Source of the DNA: RHKX01 sp963839535
GTDB taxonomy: Bacteria > Actinomycetota > Thermoleophilia > Solirubrobacterales > 70-9
DNA length: 64,000 bases
Direction: 5' to 3'
Assembly (NCBI GenBank): GCA_963839535.1
Contig: CAWIVF010000006.1
Location: 186,001 to 250,000 of the forward strand
The notes beneath the pieces were generated by a model. The model had not been told where the DNA came from, did no database searches, and saw only the letters and a program-made list of their open reading frames with translations. Position 1 is the stretch's first letter; every line of letters starts with the position of its first letter. A program made the position numbers and the translations under genes. Below, piece by piece: positions 1-9,214 of the stretch.

Positions 1-55
1 CGGCCTGACCTGCCGATGAGACCTGCATGAGCTTCCCAACGTCACACCTGAGCCG

Positions 56-684
56 ATGCGCGTCCTGATCGCCGACGACCACGGGATCGTCCGCTCCGGG
101 CTGCGGATGCTGCTCGACAGCGTCGACGGGATCGACGTGATCGGCGAGGCCGCCGACGGCATCGAGGCGCGCGACATCGCTGTCCGCGAGCGTCCCGACC
201 TCGCGATCCTCGACGTCAAGATGCCCGGCCTCACCGGCCTCGAGGCGACGCGCGAGATCCGCGCCCAGGCCCCAGAGGTCGCCGTGCTGATCCTCTCGAT
301 GCACGAGGAGGAGCGCTACCTCTTCGAGGCGCTGAAGGCCGGCGCCTCCGGCTACGTCCTCAAGCGCGCCGCCGACCGCGAGCTGATCGACGCGATCCGC
401 GCGGTCGAGCGCGGCGAGCCGTTCCTGACCCCGAAGCCCAGCAGGCCCTGATCCGCGACGTCCTCGGCGACGGCGAGCGCCAGCAGGAGGAGCTGACCCC
501 CCGCGAGGAGGAGGTCGTGAAGCTCGTCGCCGACGCGCACACGAACAAGGAGATCGCCGAGCTCCTGGGCCTCGCCGAGAAGACCGTCGAGAACCATCGC
601 TCCAACGCGATGCACAAGCTCGGCATGCGCGACCGGGTCGAGCTGGTCCGCTACGCGATCCGCCGCGGCCTGATCGAGCCCTGA
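56..684 (+). CDS. NarL/FixJ-family response regulator (frame broken)
   Basis: Two-component transcription factor of about 208 residues. The receiver domain (residues 1-120) shows the acidic pair D8/D9, phospho-acceptor D53 in an LDVKMPG context and conserved K103. The C-terminal LuxR-type helix-turn-helix reads LTPREEEVV...NKEIAELLGLAEKTVENH and ends at the TGA at 682. The two halves are in different frames; continuity is restored by adding one C in the C-run near 431-434 (FLTPEAQQAL then follows), so a sequencing deletion is more likely than a true pseudogene. The cognate kinase is not in the window; only 55 bases precede the gene. Target genes are unknown. Confidence 0.88.
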
Positions 685-715
685 GGCGGAAGCCTCCCCT
701 CGGTACCTTGCGGCG

Positions 716-1366
716 ATGGACGCGCCGCCGGACGCCGTCGAGACCGTGAGCCTGCACGACGGCTCCGTCGTGGAGGTGCGCCAGGTCCAGCCGGACGACA
801 AGGCGGCGCTGGCCGCCGGATTCGAGCGGCTCAGCCCCGAGTCCCGCTACCGGCGCTTCTTCTCGCCGCTGAAGCGACTCAACGAGTCCGACCTCCGCTA
901 CCTGACGGAGGTGGACCACAGCGACCACGAGGCGCTGATCGCGATGAGCACTGGTGGGGAACCGGTGGGCGTAGCCAGGTACGTCCGCGGCGAACGGCCC
1001 GAGGAGGCCGAGGTCGCGGTGACGATCGTCGACGACTGGCAGGGCCGGGGCGCCGCGACCGCGCTGCTCGAGCGGCTGGTCGAGCGGGCGCGCGCCAACG
1101 GCATCGAGCGGTTCCTCGCCGTGGTCCTCGAGGAGAACGCCGACGCGATCGAGCTCTTCCGCGCCCTCGCCGCCGACGACCCGAAGCCGCGCCGCACGGC
1201 CGCCGGGCAGGTCGAGCTGGTCCTCGAGCTGCCCAGCGACGGCGTCTCCGGGACGATGCTCGGCCGCGCCCTGCGCAGCGCCGCCAGCGGCCGGGTGATG
1301 ATCCACCCGTGGCGGCTGCTCAAGCGGCGGCTCCAGGCTTCGTACGGCGAGGAGCCCAGAGGGTAA
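716..1366 (+). CDS. GNAT-family N-acetyltransferase
   Basis: 216-residue protein with one Gcn5-related acetyltransferase domain. The acetyl-CoA binding signature is visible as DWQGRGAATALLERLVERA (Q/R-x-x-G-x-A/G type), followed by the beta strand FLAVVLEENADAIELF typical of the fold. The N-terminal half has the phrase RYRRFFSPLKRL, seen in GNATs related to the acetyltransferase domain of protein lysine acetyltransferases. The substrate cannot be read from the sequence. It starts 31 bases after the response regulator and ends 28 bases before the Rrf2 gene, all on the plus strand, so it may be cotranscribed with its upstream neighbour. Confidence 0.85.
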   Translation: MDAPPDAVETVSLHDGSVVEVRQVQPDDKAALAAGFERLSPESRYRRFFSPLKRLNESDLRYLTEVDHSDHEALIAMSTGGEPVGVARYVRGERPEEAEVAVTIVDDWQGRGAATALLERLVERARANGIERFLAVVLEENADAIELFRALAADDPKPRRTAAGQVELVLELPSDGVSGTMLGRALRSAASGRVMIHPWRLLKRRLQASYGEEPRG

Positions 1367-1394
1367 AACCGACCGGATCGCTAGGATTTAGCCG

Positions 1395-1883
1395 ATGCTG
1401 TTCTCGACCAAGGCGGAGTACGGAATCCGGTTGATGGTTGCCCTGGGCCGGCGCGAGGGCGAACGCCCCGCGGCGCTCAGCTCCCTCGCCGACGACGAAT
1501 CCCTGCCGCTCTCCTACCTCGAGCACCTCGTGGCGAAGCTGCGGGACGCCGGCCTGGTCAGCTCCCAGCGCGGCGCCCACGGCGGCTACCGACTGGCCCG
1601 CCCGGCGGCGGAGATCCTGATGCTCGAGGTCGTCGAGGCGCTGGAGGGGCCGATCGTCCCGATGGACTGCTTCCTCGGCGAGGGCGAGGGCCGGGTCCTC
1701 TGCTCGCACACCGACGACGGCGACATCGCCTGCTCGACGAAGCTGCTCTGGACCCGCGTGCACGGCAGCATCACGCGCGCACTCGCCGGGACGACCCTCG
1801 GCGAGCTGGTCGAATTCGAGACCCGGGAGAGCCGGCCCACGACGCCGAAGCTCCCCTCCCCCACCCACGCCGGCGCCGTCTGA
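1395..1883 (+). CDS. Rrf2-family Fe-S responsive transcription regulator of the SUF cluster
   Basis: 162 residues. The N-terminal winged helix starts with the Rrf2 hallmark MLFSTKAEYGIRLMVAL and has the recognition region SYLEHLVAKLRDAGLVSSQRG followed by GGYRLAR. Three cysteines, C92, C103 and C113, lie in the loop where IscR/RsrR-type members bind a [2Fe-2S] cluster, so cluster sensing is likely, though the spacing (x10, x9) is wider than in IscR. It lies 33 bases upstream of sufC in the same direction, the usual place of the SUF repressor. A TAGGAT box at 1382-1387, just before the start codon, could be a -10 element of a nearly leaderless promoter; this is tentative. Confidence 0.9.
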   Translation: MLFSTKAEYGIRLMVALGRREGERPAALSSLADDESLPLSYLEHLVAKLRDAGLVSSQRGAHGGYRLARPAAEILMLEVVEALEGPIVPMDCFLGEGEGRVLCSHTDDGDIACSTKLLWTRVHGSITRALAGTTLGELVEFETRESRPTTPKLPSPTHAGAV

Positions 1884-1916
1884 GCGCCGGTCAACCACCG
1901 CAAGACTGGAGCAAAA

Positions 1917-2681
1917 ATGGCCGATCTGGAGATCAAGAACCTGCACGTAGCCGCCGAGGAGAAGCAGATCCTCAAGGGCCTCGACCTCGAGGTGAGCCGC
2001 GGTGAGGTCCACGCCCTGATGGGCCCGAACGGCTCCGGCAAGTCGACCCTGGCCAACGCGATCATGGGCCACCCCGGCCTGACCGTCACCGACGGCAGCA
2101 TCCACTTCGGCGGCGAGGACGTGACCGAGGCCGCTCCCGACGAGCGCTCCCGCGCCGGCCTCTTCATGGCCTTCCAGTACCCCGTCTCGGTGCCCGGCGT
2201 GACCGTCGCCAAGTACCTGCGGATGATCGTCAACGCCCGCCGCGAGGCCCAGGGCGAGCCCGAGATCAAGCTGAAGGACTTCGCCCGCACCACGCAGGAG
2301 GCGATGGAGCTGATGGACGTCCCGCGCGAGTTCTCGAGCCGCTACCTCAACGAGGGCTTCTCGGGCGGCGAGAAGAAGCGCATGGAGATGCTCCAGATGG
2401 CGCTGCTGAAGCCGCGCGTCGCGGTCCTCGACGAGACCGACTCAGGGCTCGACATCGACGCCCTGCGGACCGTCGCCTCCGGCGTCAACCGCTTCGCGGG
2501 GCCGGACATGGGCGTCCTGATCATCACCCACTACCAGCGCATCCTCCACATGGTCGAGCCCGACAAGGTCCACGTCATGTACGAGGGCCGGATCGTCAAG
2601 CAGGGCGGACCGGAGCTGGTCGGCGTGCTCGAGGAGAAGGGCTACGGCTGGATCAAGGAGGAGGTCGCGGCGGCCGCCTAG
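1917..2681 (+). CDS. sufC: SufC, Fe-S cluster assembly ATPase
   Basis: 254-residue ABC-type ATPase of the SufBCD scaffold complex; it powers conformational change during Fe-S cluster assembly in the cytoplasm. Walker A is GPNGSGKST (residues 36-44), the signature is the SufC-specific FSGGEKKRMEM, and Walker B is VAVLDETDSGLDIDAL. Length and motifs match the family well and the reading frame is intact. A GGAG ribosome site sits about seven bases before the ATG. It is followed 20 bases later by sufS. Its partners SufB and SufD are encoded about 5 kb downstream rather than adjacent, which is unusual. Confidence 0.96.
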   Translation: MADLEIKNLHVAAEEKQILKGLDLEVSRGEVHALMGPNGSGKSTLANAIMGHPGLTVTDGSIHFGGEDVTEAAPDERSRAGLFMAFQYPVSVPGVTVAKYLRMIVNARREAQGEPEIKLKDFARTTQEAMELMDVPREFSSRYLNEGFSGGEKKRMEMLQMALLKPRVAVLDETDSGLDIDALRTVASGVNRFAGPDMGVLIITHYQRILHMVEPDKVHVMYEGRIVKQGGPELVGVLEEKGYGWIKEEVAAAA

Positions 2682-2701
2682 CGGCGCCGCGCCCGCGCCC
2701 G

Positions 2702-3971
2702 ATGGCCGCCGCCCCGGCCCACTCCCCCGCGGCACCGCCCGCTCCCTTCGACATCGAGAAGGTGCGGGCGTCGTTCCCGACCCTGAGCCGGATGATCGGG
2801 GACCAGCCGCTCGCCTACCTCGACTCCGGCGCCAGCTCGCAGCGGGCGCTGGCCTCGATCGAGGCGGTCGACCGCTACGAGCGGCGCCACCACTCGAACG
2901 TGCACCGTGGCTCGCACACGCTCTCCGGCGAGGCGACCGCGGCCTACGAGGGCGCCCGCGCCACCGTGGCCGACCACCTCGGGGCCGCCGATCGCCGCGA
3001 GCTGATCTTCGTCCGCAACGCGACCGAGGCGATCAACCTCGTCGCGCGCTCATGGGGCGCCGCCAACGTCGGGCCGGGCGACCGGATCGTCCTGACCGAG
3101 ATGGAGCACCACTCCAACATCGTCCCCTGGCAGCAGCTCGCCACCGCGACCGGCGCGGAGATCGACTGGGTCGGGATCGACGACGACGGCTGCCTGCTCG
3201 CCGACGAGCTCGAGGCGGCGCTGGCACGCGGCCCGAAGCTGCTTGCGATCACCCACCTCTCCAACGTCCTCGGCACCCTCAACCCGATCGCCGAGATCGC
3301 CCGCCAGGCTCACGAGGCCGGCGCCCTGGTCCTGCGTCGACGGGGCGCAGGCCGTGCCGAAGATGGACGTCGACGTCGGCGCCCTCGGGGTCGACTTCTA
3401 CGCGTTCACCGGCCACAAGGCCTACGGCCCGACCGGCATCGGCGCGCTCTGGACCCGGCTCGACCTGCTCCGCGAGATGCCCCCGTTCCTCGGCGGCGGG
3501 TCGATGATCCGCAAGGTGACCAAGGACGGCGTCACGTTCGCCGACCCTCCCTCCCGCTTCGAGGCGGGAACCCCGGCGATCGCGCAGGCGATCGGCCTCG
3601 CCGCCGCGGTGCGCTGGCTCGACGCCCTGGGGATGGACGCCGTCCTCACCCACGAGCGCGAGACGACCGCCTACGCCCTCGCCCGGGTCGAGGAGGTGCC
3701 GGGACTGCGCGTCTTCGGGCCCCCGGCCGGGCCCGAGCGGGTCGGCCCCGTCTCCTTCGAGCTCGAGGGCGTCCACGGCCACGACGTCGCCGAGATCCTC
3801 GACCGCCACGGCATCGCGGTCCGCGCCGGCCATCACTGCGCCCAGCCGCTGATGGAGCGCCTCGGCGTCGCCGCCACGGCCCGCGCCAGCTTCGGCGTCT
3901 ACACGACGACCGACGAGATCGACCGCCTCATCGAGGGCTTGCACGACGCCCGGAAGGTCTTCGGCCTCTAG
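2702..3971 (+). CDS. sufS: SufS cysteine desulfurase (frame broken)
   Basis: PLP-dependent class V aminotransferase fold that takes sulfur from cysteine for cluster assembly; about 422 residues once the frame is repaired. The PLP-binding lysine lies in TGHKAYGPTG near residue 239 and the catalytic cysteine in RAGHHCAQP near residue 379, with the start of family motifs at YLDSGASSQ. The frame changes at about 3332-3336, where one surplus base in GTCCTGCGTCGAC breaks LVLVDGAQAV. All motifs on both sides are intact, so an error is the likeliest cause. The stop codon is immediately followed by the sufU ATG, the usual SufS-SufU pairing of Gram-positive bacteria. Confidence 0.92.
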
Positions 3972-4433
3972 ATGGACGAGCTCTACAGAGACCAGATCCT
4001 CGAGCACTACAAGCGGCCGCACAACTTCGGGCGGCTCGACGAGTTCGACCTCGACTACGAGGACACCAACCCGTTCTGCGGCGACGAGCAGCACGTGTTC
4101 ATCAAGCTCGACGGCGAGGGGCGGGTCAGCGAGGTCTCCTTCGACGGCCAGGGGTGCGCGATCTCGACCGCCGCGACCTCGCTGCTCACCGACGAGCTGC
4201 TCGGCAAGACCCGCGAGGAGCTGCTGCGGCTGCCCAAGGAGTACGTCCTCGAGCTGCTCGGGATCGACATCTCGGCGACCCGGATGAAGTGCGCGATGCT
4301 CGGCCTCAAGGTCGTCAAGTCGGCGAGCCTCGGCGAGCCCGCCGACTGGGAGGACGAGGGGGAGCCGGGCGTGCCCACCGCCGACCCGATGTCCCTCGGC
4401 TCGGCCGCCACCGGTCCCCCCGGCGACGAATAA
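3972..4433 (+). CDS. sufU: SufU, sulfur transfer protein for SufS
   Basis: 153-residue IscU-like protein. The zinc/sulfur ligands of SufU are all present: C36 and D38 in NPFCGDE, C62 in GQGCAIS and C107 in RMKCAML. In the family, SufU accepts persulfide from SufS rather than acting as a scaffold. The start codon abuts the sufS stop with no gap, implying translational coupling. The last 30 residues are an acidic, proline- and glycine-rich tail (EDEGEPGVP...PPGDE) beyond the conserved fold. This is the last gene of the first SUF block; the next gene downstream is an unrelated sulfotransferase. Confidence 0.94.
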   Translation: MDELYRDQILEHYKRPHNFGRLDEFDLDYEDTNPFCGDEQHVFIKLDGEGRVSEVSFDGQGCAISTAATSLLTDELLGKTREELLRLPKEYVLELLGIDISATRMKCAMLGLKVVKSASLGEPADWEDEGEPGVPTADPMSLGSAATGPPGDE

Positions 4434-4448
4434 GCAAAGCTACCGCGC

Positions 4449-5417
4449 GTGCAGGAGAAGGATCGGCTCGACGCTCTCGAGGAGCGCCTCGTCTGGATGG
4501 TGGGATCGCCCCGTTCGGGCAGCACCTGGCTGCTGCGGCTGCTCGTCTACCCGTGGGGCGTCGGACAGACGCCGACCGGGATCGACCCGTCGCGCTGGCT
4601 GCCGGCCGGTCCCGACGCCGTCCCGGTCAACGAGTCCTACCTGCCGCTGCACCTCGGCCCGCTGCGGGACGTCACGGTCGCGCCCGAGGAGGTCGACTCC
4701 GCCCGCCTGCTGCTCAACGACCAGCGCGGCGCCGACCCCTCCTATTTCTTCAGCGAGGAGTACCGGGACGTCTGGAGTGAGGGCGTCCGCCGCCTGACGC
4801 TCGAGCGCTTCGGCGCCCAGGTCGACCGCGCGGTCGCCGAGCACGGGATGACCGATCCCCTCGTCCTGATCAAGGAGCCCAACGGCTCCCACGCCGCCGA
4901 CGTCGTCGCCCGGCTGCTCCCCCGCTGCCGGATGATCTTCCTGCTTCGCGACGGCCGCGACGTCGTCGACTCGATGCTCGAGGCCGACTCGCCGGGCGGC
5001 TGGCGCACGAACAACGAGGGCGTCCGCGTCCTTGCGACCCCCGAGGAGCGCCTCGAGGCGATCCGCCGGCAGGCCTACCTCTGGCTCGTCCGCACCGTCT
5101 CGGTCGAGCGCGCCTGCGCCGCGCTCGGCCCGGATCCGGCTGGATCCAGGTCCGCTACGAGGAGCTGCTCAGCGACACCGAGGGCCAGCTCGCGCGGCTG
5201 CAGAGCTGGCTCGGGATCAACCGGACGCCGAAGCAGGTCGGCCGCGCGGCGCACGCAAACCGCTTCGGCTCGGTCCGCAACCGCCTGCGCGGCAGCCGCA
5301 AGGGCGTTCGCGCCGCCTCCCCGGGCCTCTGGCGCCAGAACATGACCGCCGAGGAGCAGGCGGCGCTCGGCGAGTTGCTCGACGCCAAGCTCGCGCAGCT
5401 CGGCTACCGGGTCATAG
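4449..5417 (+). CDS. Sulfotransferase family protein (frame broken)
   Basis: PAPS-dependent sulfotransferase-like protein of about 320 residues with a GTG start. The 5'-phosphosulfate loop is VGSPRSGSTWLLRLL near the N-terminus and the 3'-phosphate motif is MIFLLRDGRDVVDSML. The frame changes at about 5130-5140; in the second frame the C-terminal part reads WIQVRYEELL...LQSWLGI, a typical sulfotransferase ending, to about LAQLGYRV. The exact stop is uncertain: a TAG at 5415 fits the size, but the second frame itself remains open to 5749 antisense to the next gene. Such enzymes modify carbohydrates or small molecules; the acceptor is unknown. It sits between the two SUF blocks. Confidence 0.78.
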
Positions 5418-5436
5418 GCCCGCAGTCCGCGGCGCT

Positions 5437-6797
5437 TCAGCGACGGCCGAGCGCCGGGCGGCCGACCGCGCGGCGCCAGAGCAGGCCGAGGAAGAGCACC
5501 CGCTCGCTGGCCAGCGTCTCGTTGCGCCCGGTGAGGGTCCGCAGCGATCGCAGCAGCAGGGCCAACGGCCGCCGGCCAGCGAGTGCTCGGCGCGCGACCA
5601 GGCGCTCGAGGCCGCGGCGCTTGTCCGCGGTCATCCGATCCCCGAGCGAAGCTCGAGCACGCCCGCGAACTGGCGGATCAGCAGCCAGCGCCGAAGTAGA
5701 TCGCTCGGCCGCCGGGCCGGCGCCGTGCCGCGGCGGAAGCGGCGCGTGAGGCGGTCCAGCGGAAGCGGATCGCGTCGCGGCGGCCGCGCGGCCGGAGCGA
5801 CCCACTCGCTGCTGGGCGCACGGTCACCGAGTCGACGTGGCGGGTGTAGTCGTAGGTCGGCCGGTCGAGGTAGGCGATCTCGCCGGTGCCGAGGGCGCAG
5901 AGCGCCAGCCAATGGTCGTGGTAGGGGTGCTGGTCGGGCTGGCCGGGCGGAAATGGGAGGGCGAGGTCGAGCAGCTCGCGCCGGAACATCGAGGCGGCGC
6001 CGGTCACCGTGTTCGCGATCGCCAGCGAGATGATCAGTCGTGGCTGTTGCGCCGCAGATACCAGATACGTCTCGGAGAGGATCACGCCGGCCTCGCTGGC
6101 GACCGCATGTCGCTGTAGGCGAGCGGCCGCGCCGGGGCTCGGCGTCGAGAGCTCGCACGAGCGACTCGAGCTTGTCGGGGTCCCAGCGGTCGTCCTGATC
6201 GGCGAACGCGACCAGCTCGACCTCCGTCCGGGACCATCCGCAGCGCGCGCTCGAAGTTCCGGTAGAAGCCGAGGCGCTCCGGCGAGCGGGAGAGCACGAA
6301 GCGAGGGTCGTCGCCCTCGACCTGGGCCTGCAGCTGCGCGAACGGCGGCCGGCGACGAGCAGTCGTCGCTGATCAGGCAGACCCAGTCGTCGCGAAGCCC
6401 TGGGCGCGGATCGACTCGAGCTGGCGGGCGAGCTGCTCGCGGCGGCGGCTCGTAGGTGGCCATGCAGATCGCCATCGCGCGGCTTCCGCCCGCGGCGCCC
6501 CCGCTCGCGGCGGGGACCTCAGCCGGCGGGCCGAGCGCCGTCGACGAGCTCCAGCGCGCCGAGCGGCAGCTCGAGCGTCCGCCCGCCGGACTCGACGAGC
6601 AGCTCGAGCGGCCGGCGGCCCCCCCCGCTTGCCGGCCGGGCACCGCGAGCACGACCCACCAGCGCGGGCCCGGCCGTAATGCGCGGCGGCTCCGGCATCC
6701 CGAAGGCGTCCGCGTCCTGCTCGAGGCTCGCCCAGGCGGACCCGGACCCCGAGGCGTCTCGCCCCGCCGTGTGGAGCTCCCCGTCGAGCAGCACCAT
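5437..6797 (-). CDS. Family 2 glycosyltransferase, heavily frame-broken
   Basis: Pieces of a GT-A fold glycosyltransferase lie in all three minus frames: MAICMATYEPP at about 6462, DDWVCLISDDCSSP, RLGFYRNFERAL, a DQDD-type motif near 6190 and then MFRRELLDLALPFPPG with PYHDHWLALCALG and the strand EIAYLDRPTYDYTRH. The C-terminus is ERVLFLGLLWRRA, ending at 5437. An N-terminal stretch from an ATG at 6797 (LELLVESGGRTLELPLGALELVDG) may be an extra beta-rich domain of the same protein. At least five or six frame changes occur within 1.3 kb, more than anywhere else except the LCP N-terminus, so either local sequence quality is poor or the gene is decaying. Donor and acceptor are unknown. Confidence 0.6.
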
Positions 6798-6908
6798 GGT
6801 CCCCGACGCCGACTGCGATCGGCGCGGCGGGCGTTCGCCCGGCAGGCGCTCGTCACGCGGCGACCCGGCTCTCGGGGCGCGGAAACCGGCTGTCTATCCT
6901 CTCTGGGC

Positions 6909-7383
6909 ATGCGTTCGCTCATGACTGTCCGGCGGGGATTGTCGAGCACCGTGACCCAGATCGGCGTGATCGCCCTCGGCGCGGTGGTCGGGCTCGGCGT
7001 GCCGCTGCTCTGGATCTGGGTCGGATCGCAGTTCCAGGGGGGCACCACGCCGTCGTGGACCGCCTTCGCCGTCGTCCTCGTCGGGCTGATCGGGACGCTC
7101 ATGGTGATCGCCGGGCTTCTTCTCGTTCTACATCGCCAGGTCGAAGGAGCGAAGCCGGGCCCGCGTCGACTGGATGCGGGGTCAGAGCGAGGAGCGGCGC
7201 CGGGAGACGTTCTCCGACACCCACCCGCTCGAGATGATCATCTTCTTCGCGGTCTTCGTCGACTTCTTCGTGTTCATCGCCTGGTTCCTCTTCTTCGCGC
7301 GGATCCCGGCCACCCCGGTCGGGCTCGGGCTTCGGCTCACCCAGAGCCTTGATCGCCTCCAGCCTCGCCAGGCGGGTCCATGA
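6909..7383 (+). CDS. Small membrane protein of unknown function (frame broken)
   Basis: About 157 residues after frame repair. The first part holds two hydrophobic segments (VIALGAVVGLGVPLLWIWV and AFAVVLVGLIGTLMVIAGLL); after a break near 7120 the second frame continues FFSFYIARSKERSRARVDW, then a polar stretch, then a third hydrophobic segment (MIIFFAVFVDFFVFIAWFLFF). The C-terminus ends at the TGA at 7381. I recognise no family. It lies directly upstream of the Rieske-sufBD block on the same strand, so it could be cotranscribed with it. No catalytic motif is visible. Confidence 0.6.
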
Positions 7384-7441
7384 GGGCGGCCCGCTAAAAT
7401 CCCGACTCAGGCGCTCGGAATTGACCCGCGCCCCGATTCCC

Positions 7442-7756
7442 ATGACTGAACACACCGTTTGCACCGCAGCCGAGCTCCCCGAGGGAGCGATGCGTCTCGT
7501 CGAGATCGACGGGATCGAGATCGGCGTGTTCAACTGCTCCGGCGAGCTGCTCGCGATCGAGGATCGCTGCTCCCACGACGACGGCCCGCTCGCCGAGGGC
7601 GAGTTCGACCAGGCCACCTGTACCGTTGAATGTCCCCGTCACGGCTCCCGCTTCGATCTGCGGACCGGACGTCCCAAGACCCTCCCCGCGTTCGCGCCGG
7701 TCGAGACCTTCCAGGTCCGGCTCGAGGACGGGGAGATCAAGCTGGAGGTTGACTGA
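7442..7756 (+). CDS. Rieske [2Fe-2S] ferredoxin of the SUF cluster
   Basis: 104-residue non-haem Rieske protein. The two cluster-binding boxes are CSHDDGPL (C-x-H) and CPRHGSRFD (C-x2-H), and the total length is that of a stand-alone Rieske ferredoxin. I chose the ATG at 7442 (MTEHTVCTAAEL), which matches the usual N-terminus of these proteins. The sufB start follows three bases after the stop, so the two are translationally linked. Actinobacterial SUF operons commonly carry such a ferredoxin; it probably supplies electrons during cluster assembly, though that role is inferred from context. Confidence 0.92.
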   Translation: MTEHTVCTAAELPEGAMRLVEIDGIEIGVFNCSGELLAIEDRCSHDDGPLAEGEFDQATCTVECPRHGSRFDLRTGRPKTLPAFAPVETFQVRLEDGEIKLEVD

Positions 7757-7759
7757 GAG

Positions 7760-9214
7760 ATGAATCCCCCACCCGAGACGGCAACGCTGGATCCGAAGCT
7801 CGCCGAGCGCGAGGCGATCAAGGACATCAACCAGGACTACAAGTCGAAGTTCGGCTTCAACGACCCTGAGACCGGCTACGTCTTCAAGGCGCCGAAGGGG
7901 CTCAGCCGCCAGCTCGTCGAGGACATCTCCGAGTACAAGAACGAGCCGCAGTGGATGCGCGAGTTCCGGCTCAAGGCGCTCGACCACTTCCTGGCCCGCC
8001 CGGTGCCGCAGTGGGGCGCCGACCTGAACCAGATCGACTTCGACAACATCCACTACTTCGTCCGCGCCTCCGAGCGCGCCGAGACGAGCTGGGACGACGT
8101 CCCCGACGACATCAAGAACACCTTCGACAAGCTCGGCATCCCCGAGGCGGAGCGCCAGTTCCTCTCCGGCGTCGGCGCCCAGTACGAGTCCGAGGTCGTC
8201 TACCACCAGGTGAACGAGAAGCTCGAGGCCCAGGGCGTCCAGTTCATGGACATGGACACCGCCCTGCGCGAGCACGAGGACGTCATCCGCGAGCACTTCG
8301 CGACCGTCATCCCCGCCAACGACAACATGCTCGCCGCGCTCAACTCGGCGGTCTGGTCGGGCGGCTCGTTCGTCTACGTGCCCCCCGGCGTCAAGGTCGA
8401 CATGCCCCTGCAGGCCTACTTCCGGATCAACACGGAGAACATGGGCCAGTTCGAGCGGACGCTGATCATCGCCGACGAGGGCTCCGACGTGCACTACATC
8501 GAGGGCTGCACCGCCCCGGTCTACTCGACCGACTCGCTGCACTCGGCCGTGGTCGAGCTGATCGCCCGTCCCGGCGCCCGGATCCGCTACACGACGGTCC
8601 AGAACTGGTCGCAGAACGTCTTCAACCTGGTCACGAAGCGCGCCGTCGCCGAGGCCGACGCGACCGTCGAGTGGGTCGACTGCAACCTCGGCTCGAAGGT
8701 GACGATGAAGTACCCGTCGATCTACCTGATGGGCGAGCGGGCCCACGGCGAGATCCTCTCGATCGCCTTCGCCGGCAAGGGCCAGCACCAGGACGCGGGC
8801 GGCAAGATCATCCACGCCGCGCCGAAGACGACCTCGTCGATCTTCGCCAAGTCGATCTCCAAGGACGGCGGCCGCTCGACCTACCGCGGCCTGCTCGAGG
8901 TCGCCAAGGGCGCCTCCGAGGCCAAGTCGAAGGTCGTCTGCGACGCCCTCCTGCTCGACCCGGAGTCGCATTCCGACACCTTCCCGACGATCCGGATCGA
9001 CGAGAGCGACGCCAACGTCGGCCACGAGGCGTCCGTCTCGAAGATCGGCGAGGAGCAGCTGTTCTACCTGCAGACGCACGGCCTCGACGAGGAGGAGGCG
9101 TCCAAGATGATCGTCAACGGCTTCATCGAGCCGGTCGTCAAGGAGCTGCCGATGGAGTACGCCGTCGAGCTCAACCGGCTGATCGAGCTGCAGATGGAGG
9201 GCTCGATTGGCTAG
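7760..9214 (+). CDS. sufB: SufB, Fe-S cluster scaffold subunit
   Basis: 484 residues, full length and unbroken. The N-terminus (NQDYKSKFGFNDPETGYVFKAPKGLS) and the long beta-helix core are characteristic of SufB; the conserved cysteine segment VVCDALLLDPESHSDTFPTI and the C-terminal GHEASVSKIGEEQLFYLQ block are present. With SufC and SufD it forms the SufBC2D scaffold on which clusters are built. It is preceded by the Rieske gene with a three-base gap and overlaps the start of sufD by eight bases. Confidence 0.97.
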   Translation: MNPPPETATLDPKLAEREAIKDINQDYKSKFGFNDPETGYVFKAPKGLSRQLVEDISEYKNEPQWMREFRLKALDHFLARPVPQWGADLNQIDFDNIHYFVRASERAETSWDDVPDDIKNTFDKLGIPEAERQFLSGVGAQYESEVVYHQVNEKLEAQGVQFMDMDTALREHEDVIREHFATVIPANDNMLAALNSAVWSGGSFVYVPPGVKVDMPLQAYFRINTENMGQFERTLIIADEGSDVHYIEGCTAPVYSTDSLHSAVVELIARPGARIRYTTVQNWSQNVFNLVTKRAVAEADATVEWVDCNLGSKVTMKYPSIYLMGERAHGEILSIAFAGKGQHQDAGGKIIHAAPKTTSSIFAKSISKDGGRSTYRGLLEVAKGASEAKSKVVCDALLLDPESHSDTFPTIRIDESDANVGHEASVSKIGEEQLFYLQTHGLDEEEASKMIVNGFIEPVVKELPMEYAVELNRLIELQMEGSIG

